Shown here piece after piece: positions 1 to 7,099 of a stretch of 14,979 nt of DNA (position 1 is its first letter; each line of letters begins with the position of its first letter). The stretch is from positions 1-14,979 of the forward strand of contig DHPI01000068.1 of NCBI GenBank assembly GCA_002407865.1, read 5' to 3'. The notes under the pieces were generated by a model, which was not told the origin of the DNA, made no database searches, and saw only the letters and a list, made by a program, of their open reading frames with translations. The position numbers and the translations under genes are program-made. The DNA is from Spirochaetia bacterium UBA5368 (GTDB lineage: Bacteria; Spirochaetota; UBA4802; UBA5368).

Positions 1-38
1 TTCCCAACTTTCCGGAATGAGCCTAAAAAAATATAGTA

Positions 39-67
39 TTGATTTTTAATTGCGCATGTTGTATAAA
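39..67 (+). promoter_or_regulatory. Sigma-70-type promoter for the LysM lipoprotein gene
   Basis: A TTGATT -35 box (39-44) and a TATAAA -10 box (62-67) are separated by exactly 17 nt. They match the consensus at 4 and 5 of 6 positions. Transcription would start near 74, about 50 nt before the ATG at 125. The surrounding DNA is AT-rich, unlike the flanking coding sequence. The boxes were matched by eye only. Confidence 0.6.
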
Positions 68-124
68 AGGGTGATTTTCTGCGATGCATGGTTCATGACA
101 TATCACTTCGAAAGGGATGCCCGG

Positions 125-1507
125 ATGAAAAATATACTGAAACTTCGCACCTTGAGTCTGATTGCCGCCGCGGGAGCCTTTGTTCTTTCGGCGTGCCAGC
201 TTGATGTGCCCATCAAGGAAATGTCGGCGGCGAAATCCGCCATCAGCAGGGCGGTAGAGGTAAAAGCGGAAAAATACGCGCCCGAAGAGTTGAAGCAGGC
301 CAGGGAATATCTTTTGCAGACTCACGAGCTTGTCAAGAACGAGGATGTAAAGCAGGCTGGAGAAATGGCGCGAAAGTCGCTTGACACCGCTGAAAAGGCC
401 ATTGAAAAATCCCTCCCGCTGCTTGCGGCCGATACGTTAAATGAAGCGAAGGCGGCATATGACGAAGCTGACAGGCTCAACGGGGAAAAATTCGCGCCGG
501 AAGAATTCGCCGCGGCGAATGGCGCGCTGAAAGACGCCGAAACGCTCAATTCGCAGGCCCGGTATTGGGATTCGTATAACAGGTCGCTCGAGGCTATCCG
601 CAGCGCGGGCGACGCGAAGGCGAAGGCGCTGGCGAGCATTCCGGCGCTGCAAAAAGAAATTGCGCGTATACGCGGTGAAGCGGATGCGCTTGCCGCCGCG
701 CGCGGAGACGAATTTGCGCGGCAGGACATAGACGCGGCGAAGGCGGGATGCGATGACGCCGCCGCTTTGATTGAAGGCAATTCGACCAAAGACGCGGTTG
801 TCAAGATTGCGGCGGCGGACGGGTCGCTTAAAGTCGCGCTGGAAAAAACTGATCGCGGCATTGCGGCGGAAAAGCTTGAAACGGCGAAAGCGGAAATGAA
901 AAAAATTGAGGATTCCGGAATGAAAGACCAATTCGCCACGGAAGTCGACGCGGCTTCGGTCCTTGTCGCGGAAAGTGCGGCGCTGTTCGAGAAGCCGGCC
1001 TATAAGGAATCAATCGTAAAATCTGATGAGGCGCTGGCCGCGCTGAATGCGCTGAATATTTCGATTGAGAAAAAACGAGAGGAAGCACGCCTGGCGGCAG
1101 GGCGGGAAAAGGCTGCCGGAGAACAGAAAGAAATTGAAGCGGGAGCGAAAGAGGGGGCGGCCGCGGAAGAGGCTGAAGTAAAGGAAGAGGCGGTTGTCAC
1201 TGAATACGTGGTGAAGTATAATCCCAAAAAGAGGGACTGCCTCTGGCGCATTGCGCAGAGTGTCTACAAGGACGCGAAATTGTGGCCTCTTATATACATA
1301 GCGAACCGTGATAGAATAAAAGATCCGGACCTGATTTTTCCGGGGCAAAAATTTGCCATACCGCCGATTCCCCGCAAAGAAGTGAAGGCGGAAGCGAAGC
1401 CTGACGAGAAAGCGGTGAAAGAACCGACAGAATCCACCATTGAAGAGAAGAATGCTGATACTGACACGAAGCCGGTTGAAACGCCGGAGAATACGACGTC
1501 GGAATAA
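125..1507 (+). CDS. LysM-domain lipoprotein with DUF4398-like helical repeats
   Basis: This is a 460-residue exported lipoprotein. The N-terminus has a short basic segment, a hydrophobic core and a lipobox LSAC, with the lipidated Cys at residue 24. Residues about 33-320 are Ala/Glu/Lys-rich helices forming about four degenerate repeats of 65-75 residues. The first two contain the YAPEEL / FAPEEF signature typical of DUF4398. A charged linker (about 318-358) leads to a LysM domain at about 359-415, recognisable from YVVK, the Leu-Trp-Arg-Ile segment, IANRDRI and FPGQ. A hydrophilic Glu/Lys/Thr tail ends the protein. LysM binds peptidoglycan glycan chains, so the protein probably ties its membrane to the cell wall. 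The start at 125 is preceded by AAAGGGA with 7-nt spacing, and an upstream in-frame ATG at 50 would bury the signal peptide. The 3' end overlaps the next gene. The LysM and lipoprotein calls are strong; the DUF4398 match is from memory. Confidence 0.88.
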   Translation: MKNILKLRTLSLIAAAGAFVLSACQLDVPIKEMSAAKSAISRAVEVKAEKYAPEELKQAREYLLQTHELVKNEDVKQAGEMARKSLDTAEKAIEKSLPLLAADTLNEAKAAYDEADRLNGEKFAPEEFAAANGALKDAETLNSQARYWDSYNRSLEAIRSAGDAKAKALASIPALQKEIARIRGEADALAAARGDEFARQDIDAAKAGCDDAAALIEGNSTKDAVVKIAAADGSLKVALEKTDRGIAAEKLETAKAEMKKIEDSGMKDQFATEVDAASVLVAESAALFEKPAYKESIVKSDEALAALNALNISIEKKREEARLAAGREKAAGEQKEIEAGAKEGAAAEEAEVKEEAVVTEYVVKYNPKKRDCLWRIAQSVYKDAKLWPLIYIANRDRIKDPDLIFPGQKFAIPPIPRKEVKAEAKPDEKAVKEPTESTIEEKNADTDTKPVETPENTTSE

Positions 1508-2708
1508 ACTTGGTATCGCTGCCGTCGTATGTTTCTTTGTCGTCGCCGCTTTGACGCTCGATGCCGCGGCGCGTGATATCGACCTTGATGAAATATATAT
1601 TAAAAAATCGTCGCCGCATATGGCGCGGCTGGCGGTTGGAAAGCTCGACGTCTGCGAAAGCGCAGGGGCGATTTTTGTAGACAGGGATGTCGCCTTTGCC
1701 GGCTGGGTGTCAGGAGCCGAGCTTTTCTATATACGGGAGTTTTCCCCGCCCGATGTCAATATCATGTACCTGTACAATGCGCGGATACGAGTGCGCCGTG
1801 AACTTCACAGAATTCCGGGGGTAATCACCGCGGCGAAAACAGCGTGCGGCGGGCGGTTTGCGGCAATGAAACGCTTCATCAGTAAAAACGGCAGACTGCC
1901 CGTCGGCGAGACTCTGATTTACAGAATCGGGTCAAATGATGTGCGCGTTTTTCCCCGCGTTACGGCGTTTCTGGATTTCGATATCCCCATGGAGGGAAAT
2001 TCAATCATCCATGAAACATCGAGGGGGCTGGAGGAGTTTACCGTTGACGGCGGATACTCCACGGTGCGGATAAAAAAAGACATGTATACGGATATCGCGC
2101 AGGCAAACGCGCCGGTGGTTGCATACTATTCGCCTGACAGGCGTTCAACGCTGCTCGTGTCGGGGGGAGGAGGCAGTTATTCGGCGAAGGTGCTTGGCCG
2201 TTCGGGATCGTTCAGAGTCGGCGGTATTACATCCGCAGGCGAGATCTGCTGGCTCGATGACAGAACGTTCGCGTACAGAAGCGGGTCGACAGGAAATTTT
2301 TCGGTATCGATATACACGATCGGCGCAAATTCGGCGACGACGCTGATGCGAAATTCGATGCACACGGGAATATCCTATGCGCCGCAGTCGCGCCAGCTTG
2401 CCTTCCTTAAGGATGGAATAATCTGTACCTATTCGCATCCTGGCGGAAAAACGGTGATGACCGGCATCGAGGGCGACGATGTCAATTTTTCCCCTTCGGG
2501 CGTGGTGTTCAGCATGATTCTGTATAAAAAGCTGTTTGTTGTAAGCCCGGCTGCCGCGCGAAAAAACCGCATCGACATGCAAAGGAAATGGGACGTTGTG
2601 CTGCAGGCATATCGGGAATTGCGAAATGACGGGAAGTCGTGGGAAAATGATTATTCGCTTGATTATATAAACCGTAAAATTAATGTGTATTCTGGACTTA
2701 TGCGGTAA
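1452..2708 (+). CDS. Exported protein of unknown function, possibly beta-propeller
   Basis: I do not recognise this 418-residue protein. It begins with a very basic stretch ([12 protein letters not shown]), then a hydrophobic core of about 17 residues and an Ala-rich cleavage site before RDIDLDEIY. This looks like a signal peptide for export to the periplasm. The body is rich in beta-strand patterns. Three segments ([20 protein letters not shown]) resemble the turn of PD40/TolB-like propeller blades. A helical C-terminal end follows residue about 370. No catalytic motif is visible. The start is uncertain: ATG 1452 has a weak purine-rich GAAGAGAAG in front, while TTG 1440 and TTG 1476 are in-frame alternatives. 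All of them overlap the lipoprotein gene, which implies translational coupling and a shared envelope role (inference). Confidence 0.7.
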   Translation: MLILTRSRLKRRRIRRRNKLGIAAVVCFFVVAALTLDAAARDIDLDEIYIKKSSPHMARLAVGKLDVCESAGAIFVDRDVAFAGWVSGAELFYIREFSPPDVNIMYLYNARIRVRRELHRIPGVITAAKTACGGRFAAMKRFISKNGRLPVGETLIYRIGSNDVRVFPRVTAFLDFDIPMEGNSIIHETSRGLEEFTVDGGYSTVRIKKDMYTDIAQANAPVVAYYSPDRRSTLLVSGGGGSYSAKVLGRSGSFRVGGITSAGEICWLDDRTFAYRSGSTGNFSVSIYTIGANSATTLMRNSMHTGISYAPQSRQLAFLKDGIICTYSHPGGKTVMTGIEGDDVNFSPSGVVFSMILYKKLFVVSPAAARKNRIDMQRKWDVVLQAYRELRNDGKSWENDYSLDYINRKINVYSGLMR

Positions 2709-2769
2709 AATCTCGGGGATATGGTTTCAATGGCATAACCGTGCGCTGGACGTCTAAAGGGCCGCTGGT

Positions 2770-2785
2770 GACTGATGGACTGATG
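2770..2785 (+). repeat. Tandem 8-bp repeat in the intergenic region before glpX
   Basis: The unit GACTGATG occurs twice in a row and is followed by a partial GATG. It lies in the 120-nt gap between the propeller-like gene and the glpX homologue. It could be replication slippage or a small operator; nothing else in the gap supports either reading. Confidence 0.45.
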
Positions 2786-2828
2786 GATGATACGGCGGTG
2801 AAATTACCGGATACATGGTGGAAACACG

Positions 2829-3785
2829 ATGGATAGGAATCTCGCACTTGAGCTGGTGAGGGTGACGGAAGCGGCGGCGCTCTTCGCCAGCCGGTTGATG
2901 GGAAGGGGCGACGCTGACCTGGCGAGCAAGTCGGCTGCCGAAGCGATGACGCAGGTATTCAGCTCGGTATCGATAAAGGGAACGGTCATCAGCGGCGGCA
3001 AACAATTTCCAGAAAACCCGATCAGGCGGGGCATGGTTGTCGGCAACAACACGGGGCTGGAGGTGCATATCGCGCTTGACCCCCTCGACGGAAAGACGAC
3101 GTGCGCCAACGGCGGCAATAACGCCATATCGGCTATCGCAATGGCCGAACCCGGTGCGCTGTTCAGCGCGCCGCCGATCTACATGGAAAAGATCGCTGTC
3201 GGAAGCGACGCGAAGGGCGTTGTCGATATTACTGAACCGCCGGAAATAAACATCAAGCGTGTCGCGCGTGCGAAGGACAAATATATCGAGGATATCACCG
3301 TTTGTATTCTCGACAGGGAACGCCATCTCGGCCTCATAGAGGCAATACGCAAAACGGGCGCCAGGATAAAGCTGATCAATGACGGTGACATCTCCGGCGC
3401 GATAGCCGCCGCCATGGCCAACAACCCGATAGATATCCTGATGGGGGTCGGCGGCGCGATGGAGGGTGTCATTGCCGCAGCCGCGATAAAGTGCCTTGGC
3501 GGCGACATGCAGGCCCGTTTTATCTACAGGAACGAGGAAGACAGGGAGATCGTGAGGAGCACGGGGGAAACCGAGTGCGATAAAATTTATATGCTGGATG
3601 ACCTTGCGCGTGGTAATATTGTATTTGCAGCGACGGGCGTAACCAACGGCGAATTGCTTCCGGGTGTCTCGTTTTTTTCCGGCGGGGCTCAGACGCATTC
3701 CCTTGTCATGAGGGCAAAGACGCATACCCTTCGCATGATCAGCGCACTGCATCATTTTGATTATAAACCCATGTATGGCGTATAG
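2829..3785 (+). CDS. glpX: GlpX-family (class II fructose-1,6-bisphosphatase) homologue with degraded metal site
   Basis: This 318-residue protein is homologous to GlpX over its whole length. GlpX hydrolyses fructose 1,6-bisphosphate to fructose 6-phosphate in gluconeogenesis. Conserved elements include the N-terminal LVRVTEAAAL, LMGRGD at 23-28, DPLDG at 84-88, YMEK at 118-121, RH at 165-166, NDGD at 184-187, GVGGAMEG at 206-213 and FAATGVTNG at 266-274. Against the E. coli sequence as I remember it, metal ligands Asp85, Glu88 and Glu213 correspond to Asp84, Asp87 and Glu212. Asp33 is replaced by Ser33 and Glu57 by Gly57. Lys29, Asp61 and Thr90 positions hold Ala, Pro and Lys. The fold and much of the sugar-phosphate site appear intact while the catalytic metal site is damaged. 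It may be an inactive paralogue, a regulator, or an enzyme with altered chemistry. The transaldolase follows 61 nt downstream. The ATG has a weak GGTGG upstream. Confidence 0.85.
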   Translation: MDRNLALELVRVTEAAALFASRLMGRGDADLASKSAAEAMTQVFSSVSIKGTVISGGKQFPENPIRRGMVVGNNTGLEVHIALDPLDGKTTCANGGNNAISAIAMAEPGALFSAPPIYMEKIAVGSDAKGVVDITEPPEINIKRVARAKDKYIEDITVCILDRERHLGLIEAIRKTGARIKLINDGDISGAIAAAMANNPIDILMGVGGAMEGVIAAAAIKCLGGDMQARFIYRNEEDREIVRSTGETECDKIYMLDDLARGNIVFAATGVTNGELLPGVSFFSGGAQTHSLVMRAKTHTLRMISALHHFDYKPMYGV

Positions 3786-3846
3786 CAGTGTACGTGAAAT
3801 TATGACCATACCGCATTAATTATAACTACATTCAGGGAGATGTGAA

Positions 3847-4491
3847 ATGAAATTTTTTATTGATACGGCAGATATCAACGAAATTCGCAAGGCGAAGCAG
3901 ATGGGCATACTTGACGGTGTTACCACGAACCCGTCGCTGGTAAGCAAGGTGAAAAGGCCATACCGTGAGGTGATGACCGAGATTGCCGCCGAAGTGGAAG
4001 TCCCGGTGTCGGCCGAGGTTATCGCGGTCGACTGTGATGGTATTGTAAAGGAGGCGCGCGATCTCGCGAAAATCGGTAAAAACATCGTGATAAAGGTGCC
4101 GCTTATTCTTGAGGGAATCAAGGCAGTAAAGATACTTTCAAATGAAGGCATTAAAACGAACGTGACGCTCTGCTTTAACGCGATACAGGCGTTGATGGCG
4201 GCAAAGGCTGGCGCGACGTACGTTTCGCCGTTCGTAGGGCGTCTTGACGACATTGCGTCGGAGGGCATGGATGTTGTCGAGGATATCCTTGCAATTTACG
4301 ATACCTATGGATTTGACACGGAAGTGATTGTCGCATCGATACGAAATCCGCTTCACGTGAAATACGCTGCCATGATGGGCGCCCATATCGCCACGATCCC
4401 GTATTCGGTGCTTGAAAGCATTATCAAGCACCCGCTGACGGATATCGGGCTTGCCCGCTTTCTTGAGGATTATAAAAAGATTCCACAATAA
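3847..4491 (+). CDS. tal: Transaldolase, small (TalC/MipB-like) type
   Basis: This 214-residue protein is a full-length member of the short transaldolase/fructose-6-phosphate aldolase family. It would transfer a dihydroxyacetone unit between sedoheptulose 7-phosphate/glyceraldehyde 3-phosphate and fructose 6-phosphate/erythrose 4-phosphate in the cytosolic pentose phosphate pathway. [10 protein letters not shown] starts the barrel, GVTTNPSL (24-31) is the first signature, and Lys83 in VIKVPL is the Schiff-base lysine. SPFVGR (127-132) has Phe129, where fructose-6-phosphate aldolases have Tyr, so transaldolase is favoured over aldolase. The start has a good AGGGAG upstream with about 7-nt spacing. 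It follows the glpX homologue on the same strand, which fits a sugar-phosphate module. The Phe/Tyr distinction is known for the family; the activity here is inferred. Confidence 0.93.
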   Translation: MKFFIDTADINEIRKAKQMGILDGVTTNPSLVSKVKRPYREVMTEIAAEVEVPVSAEVIAVDCDGIVKEARDLAKIGKNIVIKVPLILEGIKAVKILSNEGIKTNVTLCFNAIQALMAAKAGATYVSPFVGRLDDIASEGMDVVEDILAIYDTYGFDTEVIVASIRNPLHVKYAAMMGAHIATIPYSVLESIIKHPLTDIGLARFLEDYKKIPQ

Positions 4492-4507
4492 ATTTTTATA
4501 AATTTTT
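4488..4507 (+). repeat. Perfect tandem 10-bp AT repeat across the transaldolase stop codon
   Basis: The unit ATAAATTTTT occurs twice without a gap, and the TAA stop (4489-4491) lies in the first copy. The AT-rich block continues through the following intergenic region and may act as an UP-element-like stretch for the next promoter. There is no hairpin here, so it is not an intrinsic terminator. Confidence 0.5.
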
Positions 4508-4517
4508 GATTGATGTT

Positions 4518-4546
4518 TTTAGACTGGTCAGGTATGTCAGTATGTT
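4518..4546 (+). promoter_or_regulatory. Possible promoter for the aminotransferase gene
   Basis: TTTAGA (4518-4523) and TATGTT (4541-4546) are separated by 17 nt within a strongly AT-rich 101-nt intergenic gap. Each box matches the consensus at only 4 of 6 positions. The AT-richness and the gap length support a new transcription start here, but the exact boxes are weak. Confidence 0.3.
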
Positions 4547-4592
4547 TTTATTTTTATGAATTAATTTTTTCTCGTGTGACGGAGACATATTC

Positions 4593-5780
4593 TTGAAACT
4601 ATCGCTGGTACAAAAGAACAACCCCGAATCGCTGCTTTCGGAGGCAGGCAGGGAAATTCCCCCATCAGGAATACGGAAATTTTTCGATATCGTGTATTCG
4701 ACGCCCGATTGCATTTCGCTTGGTGTCGGCGAGCCCGATTTTGTCACGCCGTGGCGGATATCCGACACCGGAATATTCGCGATTAAAGACGGCTACACCC
4801 ACTATACGCCTAATCGCGGCCTTCCTGAATTGCTGAAGCTCGTATCGGCATGGATAAAAAAAAATCACGGTTCGGAGTATAGCCCCGAGGAAGAGATCGT
4901 GATAACGATGGGTGTTTCTCAGGGCCTCGATATATCGTTGCGCAGCATCATAAATCCCGGCGACGAAGTGATCATCTTCGAGCCATGCTATGTGTCATAT
5001 CCGTCAACGATACGGCTGTTGCAGGGGGTCCCTGTCGCTGTTCCCATGTACTTCAAGGATGATTTTCAAATTGACATCGACCGCCTGAAAGCGGCAATTA
5101 CCCCGAAGACAAAAGCAATTCTGCTGAATTACCCCTCGAATCCGACCGGTTCAACGATCGATAGGGAAACGCTTGAAAAGATAGCCGCGCTTGCGATAGA
5201 TCACAATCTGATCGTGCTGTCGGACGAAATATATTCATCGATTATATATGGCGGCAGGCACTTTTCGATAATTTCCATCCCCGGCATGAAGGAAAGGACG
5301 GTGTATCTCAACGGGTTTTCCAAATCGCACGCCATGACCGGATGGCGGCTCGGCTACGTTGCCGGCCCGACATACTTTATCGATGTGCTGCTGAAAATCC
5401 ACCAGTACACCGCCCTGTGCGCGCCGTCCATATCGCAGTATGCGGCGATCGAGGCGATGCAGAACTCGGACAATGATGTCGCTTCGATGAGAAAGGAATA
5501 CCTTAAACGAAAGAATTATATTGTACGCCGGTTCAACGATATCGGACTTCCGTGTATGTACCCCGGCGGCGCTTTTTATGTGTTTCCCGATATATCGCCG
5601 ACCGGCCTTCAGGCTGAAGAATTCGCCTTGGGGCTCCTCAAGGCTGAAGGGGTCGCTGTCGTTCCGGGAGACGTATTCGGAGAACCGGGAAAGAATCATA
5701 TACGATGCTCGTTTGCGACGTCTATAGAGAATATCAAAGAAGCGATGAGAAGAATCGAAAAATACGTGAAAAGCCTTTAG
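4593..5780 (+). CDS. Pyridoxal-phosphate-dependent aminotransferase, class I/II
   Basis: This is a 395-residue fold-type I aminotransferase. It has the N-terminal substrate-binding segment LGVGEPDF (43-50), YTPNRG (71-76), PSNPTG with Asn183, SDEIY with Asp211 (pairing with the pyridine nitrogen of PLP), SKSHAMTGWR with Lys245 as the internal aldimine lysine, and Arg371 in HIRCSFA for the substrate carboxylate. It would move an amino group between an amino acid and 2-oxoglutarate or another oxo acid. The amino acid cannot be read from the sequence; aspartate, alanine or aromatic substrates are all possible. The start is a TTG at 4593 preceded by GGAG at 4581-4584, 8 nt away; the reading frame and N-terminal homology support it. 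The following NYN gene begins 9 nt after its stop, suggesting an operon. Confidence 0.93.
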   Translation: MKLSLVQKNNPESLLSEAGREIPPSGIRKFFDIVYSTPDCISLGVGEPDFVTPWRISDTGIFAIKDGYTHYTPNRGLPELLKLVSAWIKKNHGSEYSPEEEIVITMGVSQGLDISLRSIINPGDEVIIFEPCYVSYPSTIRLLQGVPVAVPMYFKDDFQIDIDRLKAAITPKTKAILLNYPSNPTGSTIDRETLEKIAALAIDHNLIVLSDEIYSSIIYGGRHFSIISIPGMKERTVYLNGFSKSHAMTGWRLGYVAGPTYFIDVLLKIHQYTALCAPSISQYAAIEAMQNSDNDVASMRKEYLKRKNYIVRRFNDIGLPCMYPGGAFYVFPDISPTGLQAEEFALGLLKAEGVAVVPGDVFGEPGKNHIRCSFATSIENIKEAMRRIEKYVKSL

Positions 5781-5789
5781 TGTGCGCAC

Positions 5790-6296
5790 ATGGCGTATTT
5801 TTTAATAGACGGCTTTAACCTGATGTACAAGTTTCCCGACCTTGAGGAAATGATGTACGCGAGCAGGCTTTCCGACGCGCGCCGGGGCCTGCTTGAAAAG
5901 CTTAAACAATATGTAAAAATTACGAACGCCCGCGTGTGTGTCGTCTTCGACGGCAAAAAAGAAAAGTCCCTCGAAATTACCCGGGAAAGCCTTGGCACTA
6001 TCGATATCTATTACTCGCTTGAATATTCCGCCGATTACCTCATAAAGCAGTTTGTGAAAAAGGACATGAATCCCCGCATGACGACCGTTATCACCTCCGA
6101 CAAGGATATTATTGTGTATGTGACGCGGTTCAAGGCAAAGGTGATGACGAGCGAGGAGTTCGCCGATTACATGAACAAAGCCGTGGAGCAGTGGATTGAA
6201 TCGCAGACACCGGAAAAGGAAGACAATCCGGTTGTCAGCGATGAGGAAATCAGCTTCTGGGAAAAGTTGTTCAAGGGAAGAAAAAAAGCCACATGA
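5790..6296 (+). CDS. YacP/Rae1-like NYN-domain protein, putative RNase
   Basis: This 168-residue protein has the PIN/NYN nuclease fold typical of the YacP (DUF901) family. The acidic residues are placed as in that family: Asp7 and Asn10 in LIDGFN, Asp54 in VVFDGK, Asp82 in the SADYLI segment, and Asp104/Asp106 in SDKDI. The Bacillus subtilis member Rae1 enters the ribosomal A site and cuts mRNA, so a ribosome-linked RNase role is a reasonable inference. A helical extension (about 121-168) with SFWEKLFKG follows the domain. The ATG at 5790 comes 9 nt after the aminotransferase stop and has no clear Shine-Dalgarno sequence, so translation is probably coupled. Its stop lies 3 nt from the stop of the opposing activase gene. 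Confidence 0.82.
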   Translation: MAYFLIDGFNLMYKFPDLEEMMYASRLSDARRGLLEKLKQYVKITNARVCVVFDGKKEKSLEITRESLGTIDIYYSLEYSADYLIKQFVKKDMNPRMTTVITSDKDIIVYVTRFKAKVMTSEEFADYMNKAVEQWIESQTPEKEDNPVVSDEEISFWEKLFKGRKKAT

Positions 6297-6299
6297 TCG

Positions 6300-7067
6300 C
6301 TACAATGTTGCGGCGATGACGGCCGCCCCGATGGCGCCGTTTTCCTGTGCGGTGTGCGTTACCTCGATGGGCATCCCCAGCTTTTTCTCGAGCGCGCTTA
6401 CCACGCCGCGATTTTTTGCGACGCCCCCCGTCATCATAACGGGCCGCAGTATGCCAATCCGTACCGCCATTGCGGCGACTCGCGCGGCGATCGATTCGTG
6501 AATCCCGGCGATGATATTTTCCCGTGTTTCGCCCTTCGATATCAACGAGATGACCTCTGATTCGGCGAATACGGTGCACAGGCTGCTGATTGTAGAGGGG
6601 GCGGATGAACGCAGGGAAAGATCTCCGAATTCATCCAGGTCGACCTCCATCGCGCGGGCCATCACCTCGAGAAAACGCCCCGTTCCCGCCGCGCATTTAT
6701 CGTTCATGGCGAAATCGCGGACTTTGCCGCTATCATCAAGCAGAATGGCCTTGCTGTCCTGCCCTCCTATATCAATAATGAAACGCACGCGCGGATTGAG
6801 AAAGAATGCGCCCGCGGCATGGCACGTGATTTCCGTAATAGCGGAATCCGCCATTTTGACGCTGTTTCTGCCGTATCCAGTCGATACGATTTTTTGGATG
6901 CTCGATGCGGCAATGCCCGTTTCATCGAGCAATTCGGTAAAAACTTTTGATCCGGCGCTTTCCGCGTTATAGCCGGTAAAGATCACCTTTGTGCCGAGAA
7001 GCACGCCATCCCGCATCATTGCGGCTTTCGTCGTGATCGATCCTATGTCCATGCCAACGGTTATCAT
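6300..7067 (-). CDS. 2-hydroxyacyl-CoA dehydratase activase (BadF/BadG/HgdC family ATPase)
   Basis: This 255-residue ASKHA-fold ATPase is the single-domain activator type. Family members form a homodimer holding one [4Fe-4S] cluster and use ATP hydrolysis to inject an electron into 2-hydroxyacyl-CoA dehydratases or benzoyl-CoA reductases. Phosphate-1 is GMDIGSITTK (5-14), phosphate-2 is IDIGGQDSK (98-106), and the adenosine region is MMTGGVAKN (211-219). The cluster cysteines are Cys125 in NDKCAAGTG and Cys164 in SSLCTVFAESE. I start at the second Met (7067) because GGAG stands 6 nt upstream and the family begins just before this motif; the ATG at 7079 is in frame and adds four residues. No dehydratase subunit gene is visible in the window. 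The gene is 32 nt downstream of the esterase gene and probably shares its transcript. Confidence 0.9.
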   Translation of the reverse strand: MITVGMDIGSITTKAAMMRDGVLLGTKVIFTGYNAESAGSKVFTELLDETGIAASSIQKIVSTGYGRNSVKMADSAITEITCHAAGAFFLNPRVRFIIDIGGQDSKAILLDDSGKVRDFAMNDKCAAGTGRFLEVMARAMEVDLDEFGDLSLRSSAPSTISSLCTVFAESEVISLISKGETRENIIAGIHESIAARVAAMAVRIGILRPVMMTGGVAKNRGVVSALEKKLGMPIEVTHTAQENGAIGAAVIAATL

Positions 7068-7099
7068 TGTGCGCTCCATGTCCGGCTGGCGTGCCGGTG

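Noticed and set aside
50..124. N-terminal extension of the LysM lipoprotein from ATG 50
   Set aside because: It would add 25 residues before the signal peptide and lies over the -10 box; ATG 125 has a proper ribosome-binding site.
2754..3809. Long open frame (351 codons) antisense to the glpX homologue
   Set aside because: It mirrors codon bias of the sense gene, has no recognisable motif or ribosome-binding site, and the sense frame is clearly homologous to GlpX.
3794..3826. Promoter before the transaldolase gene
   Set aside because: TATAAC at 3821-3826 resembles a -10 box, but no acceptable -35 box stands at proper spacing.
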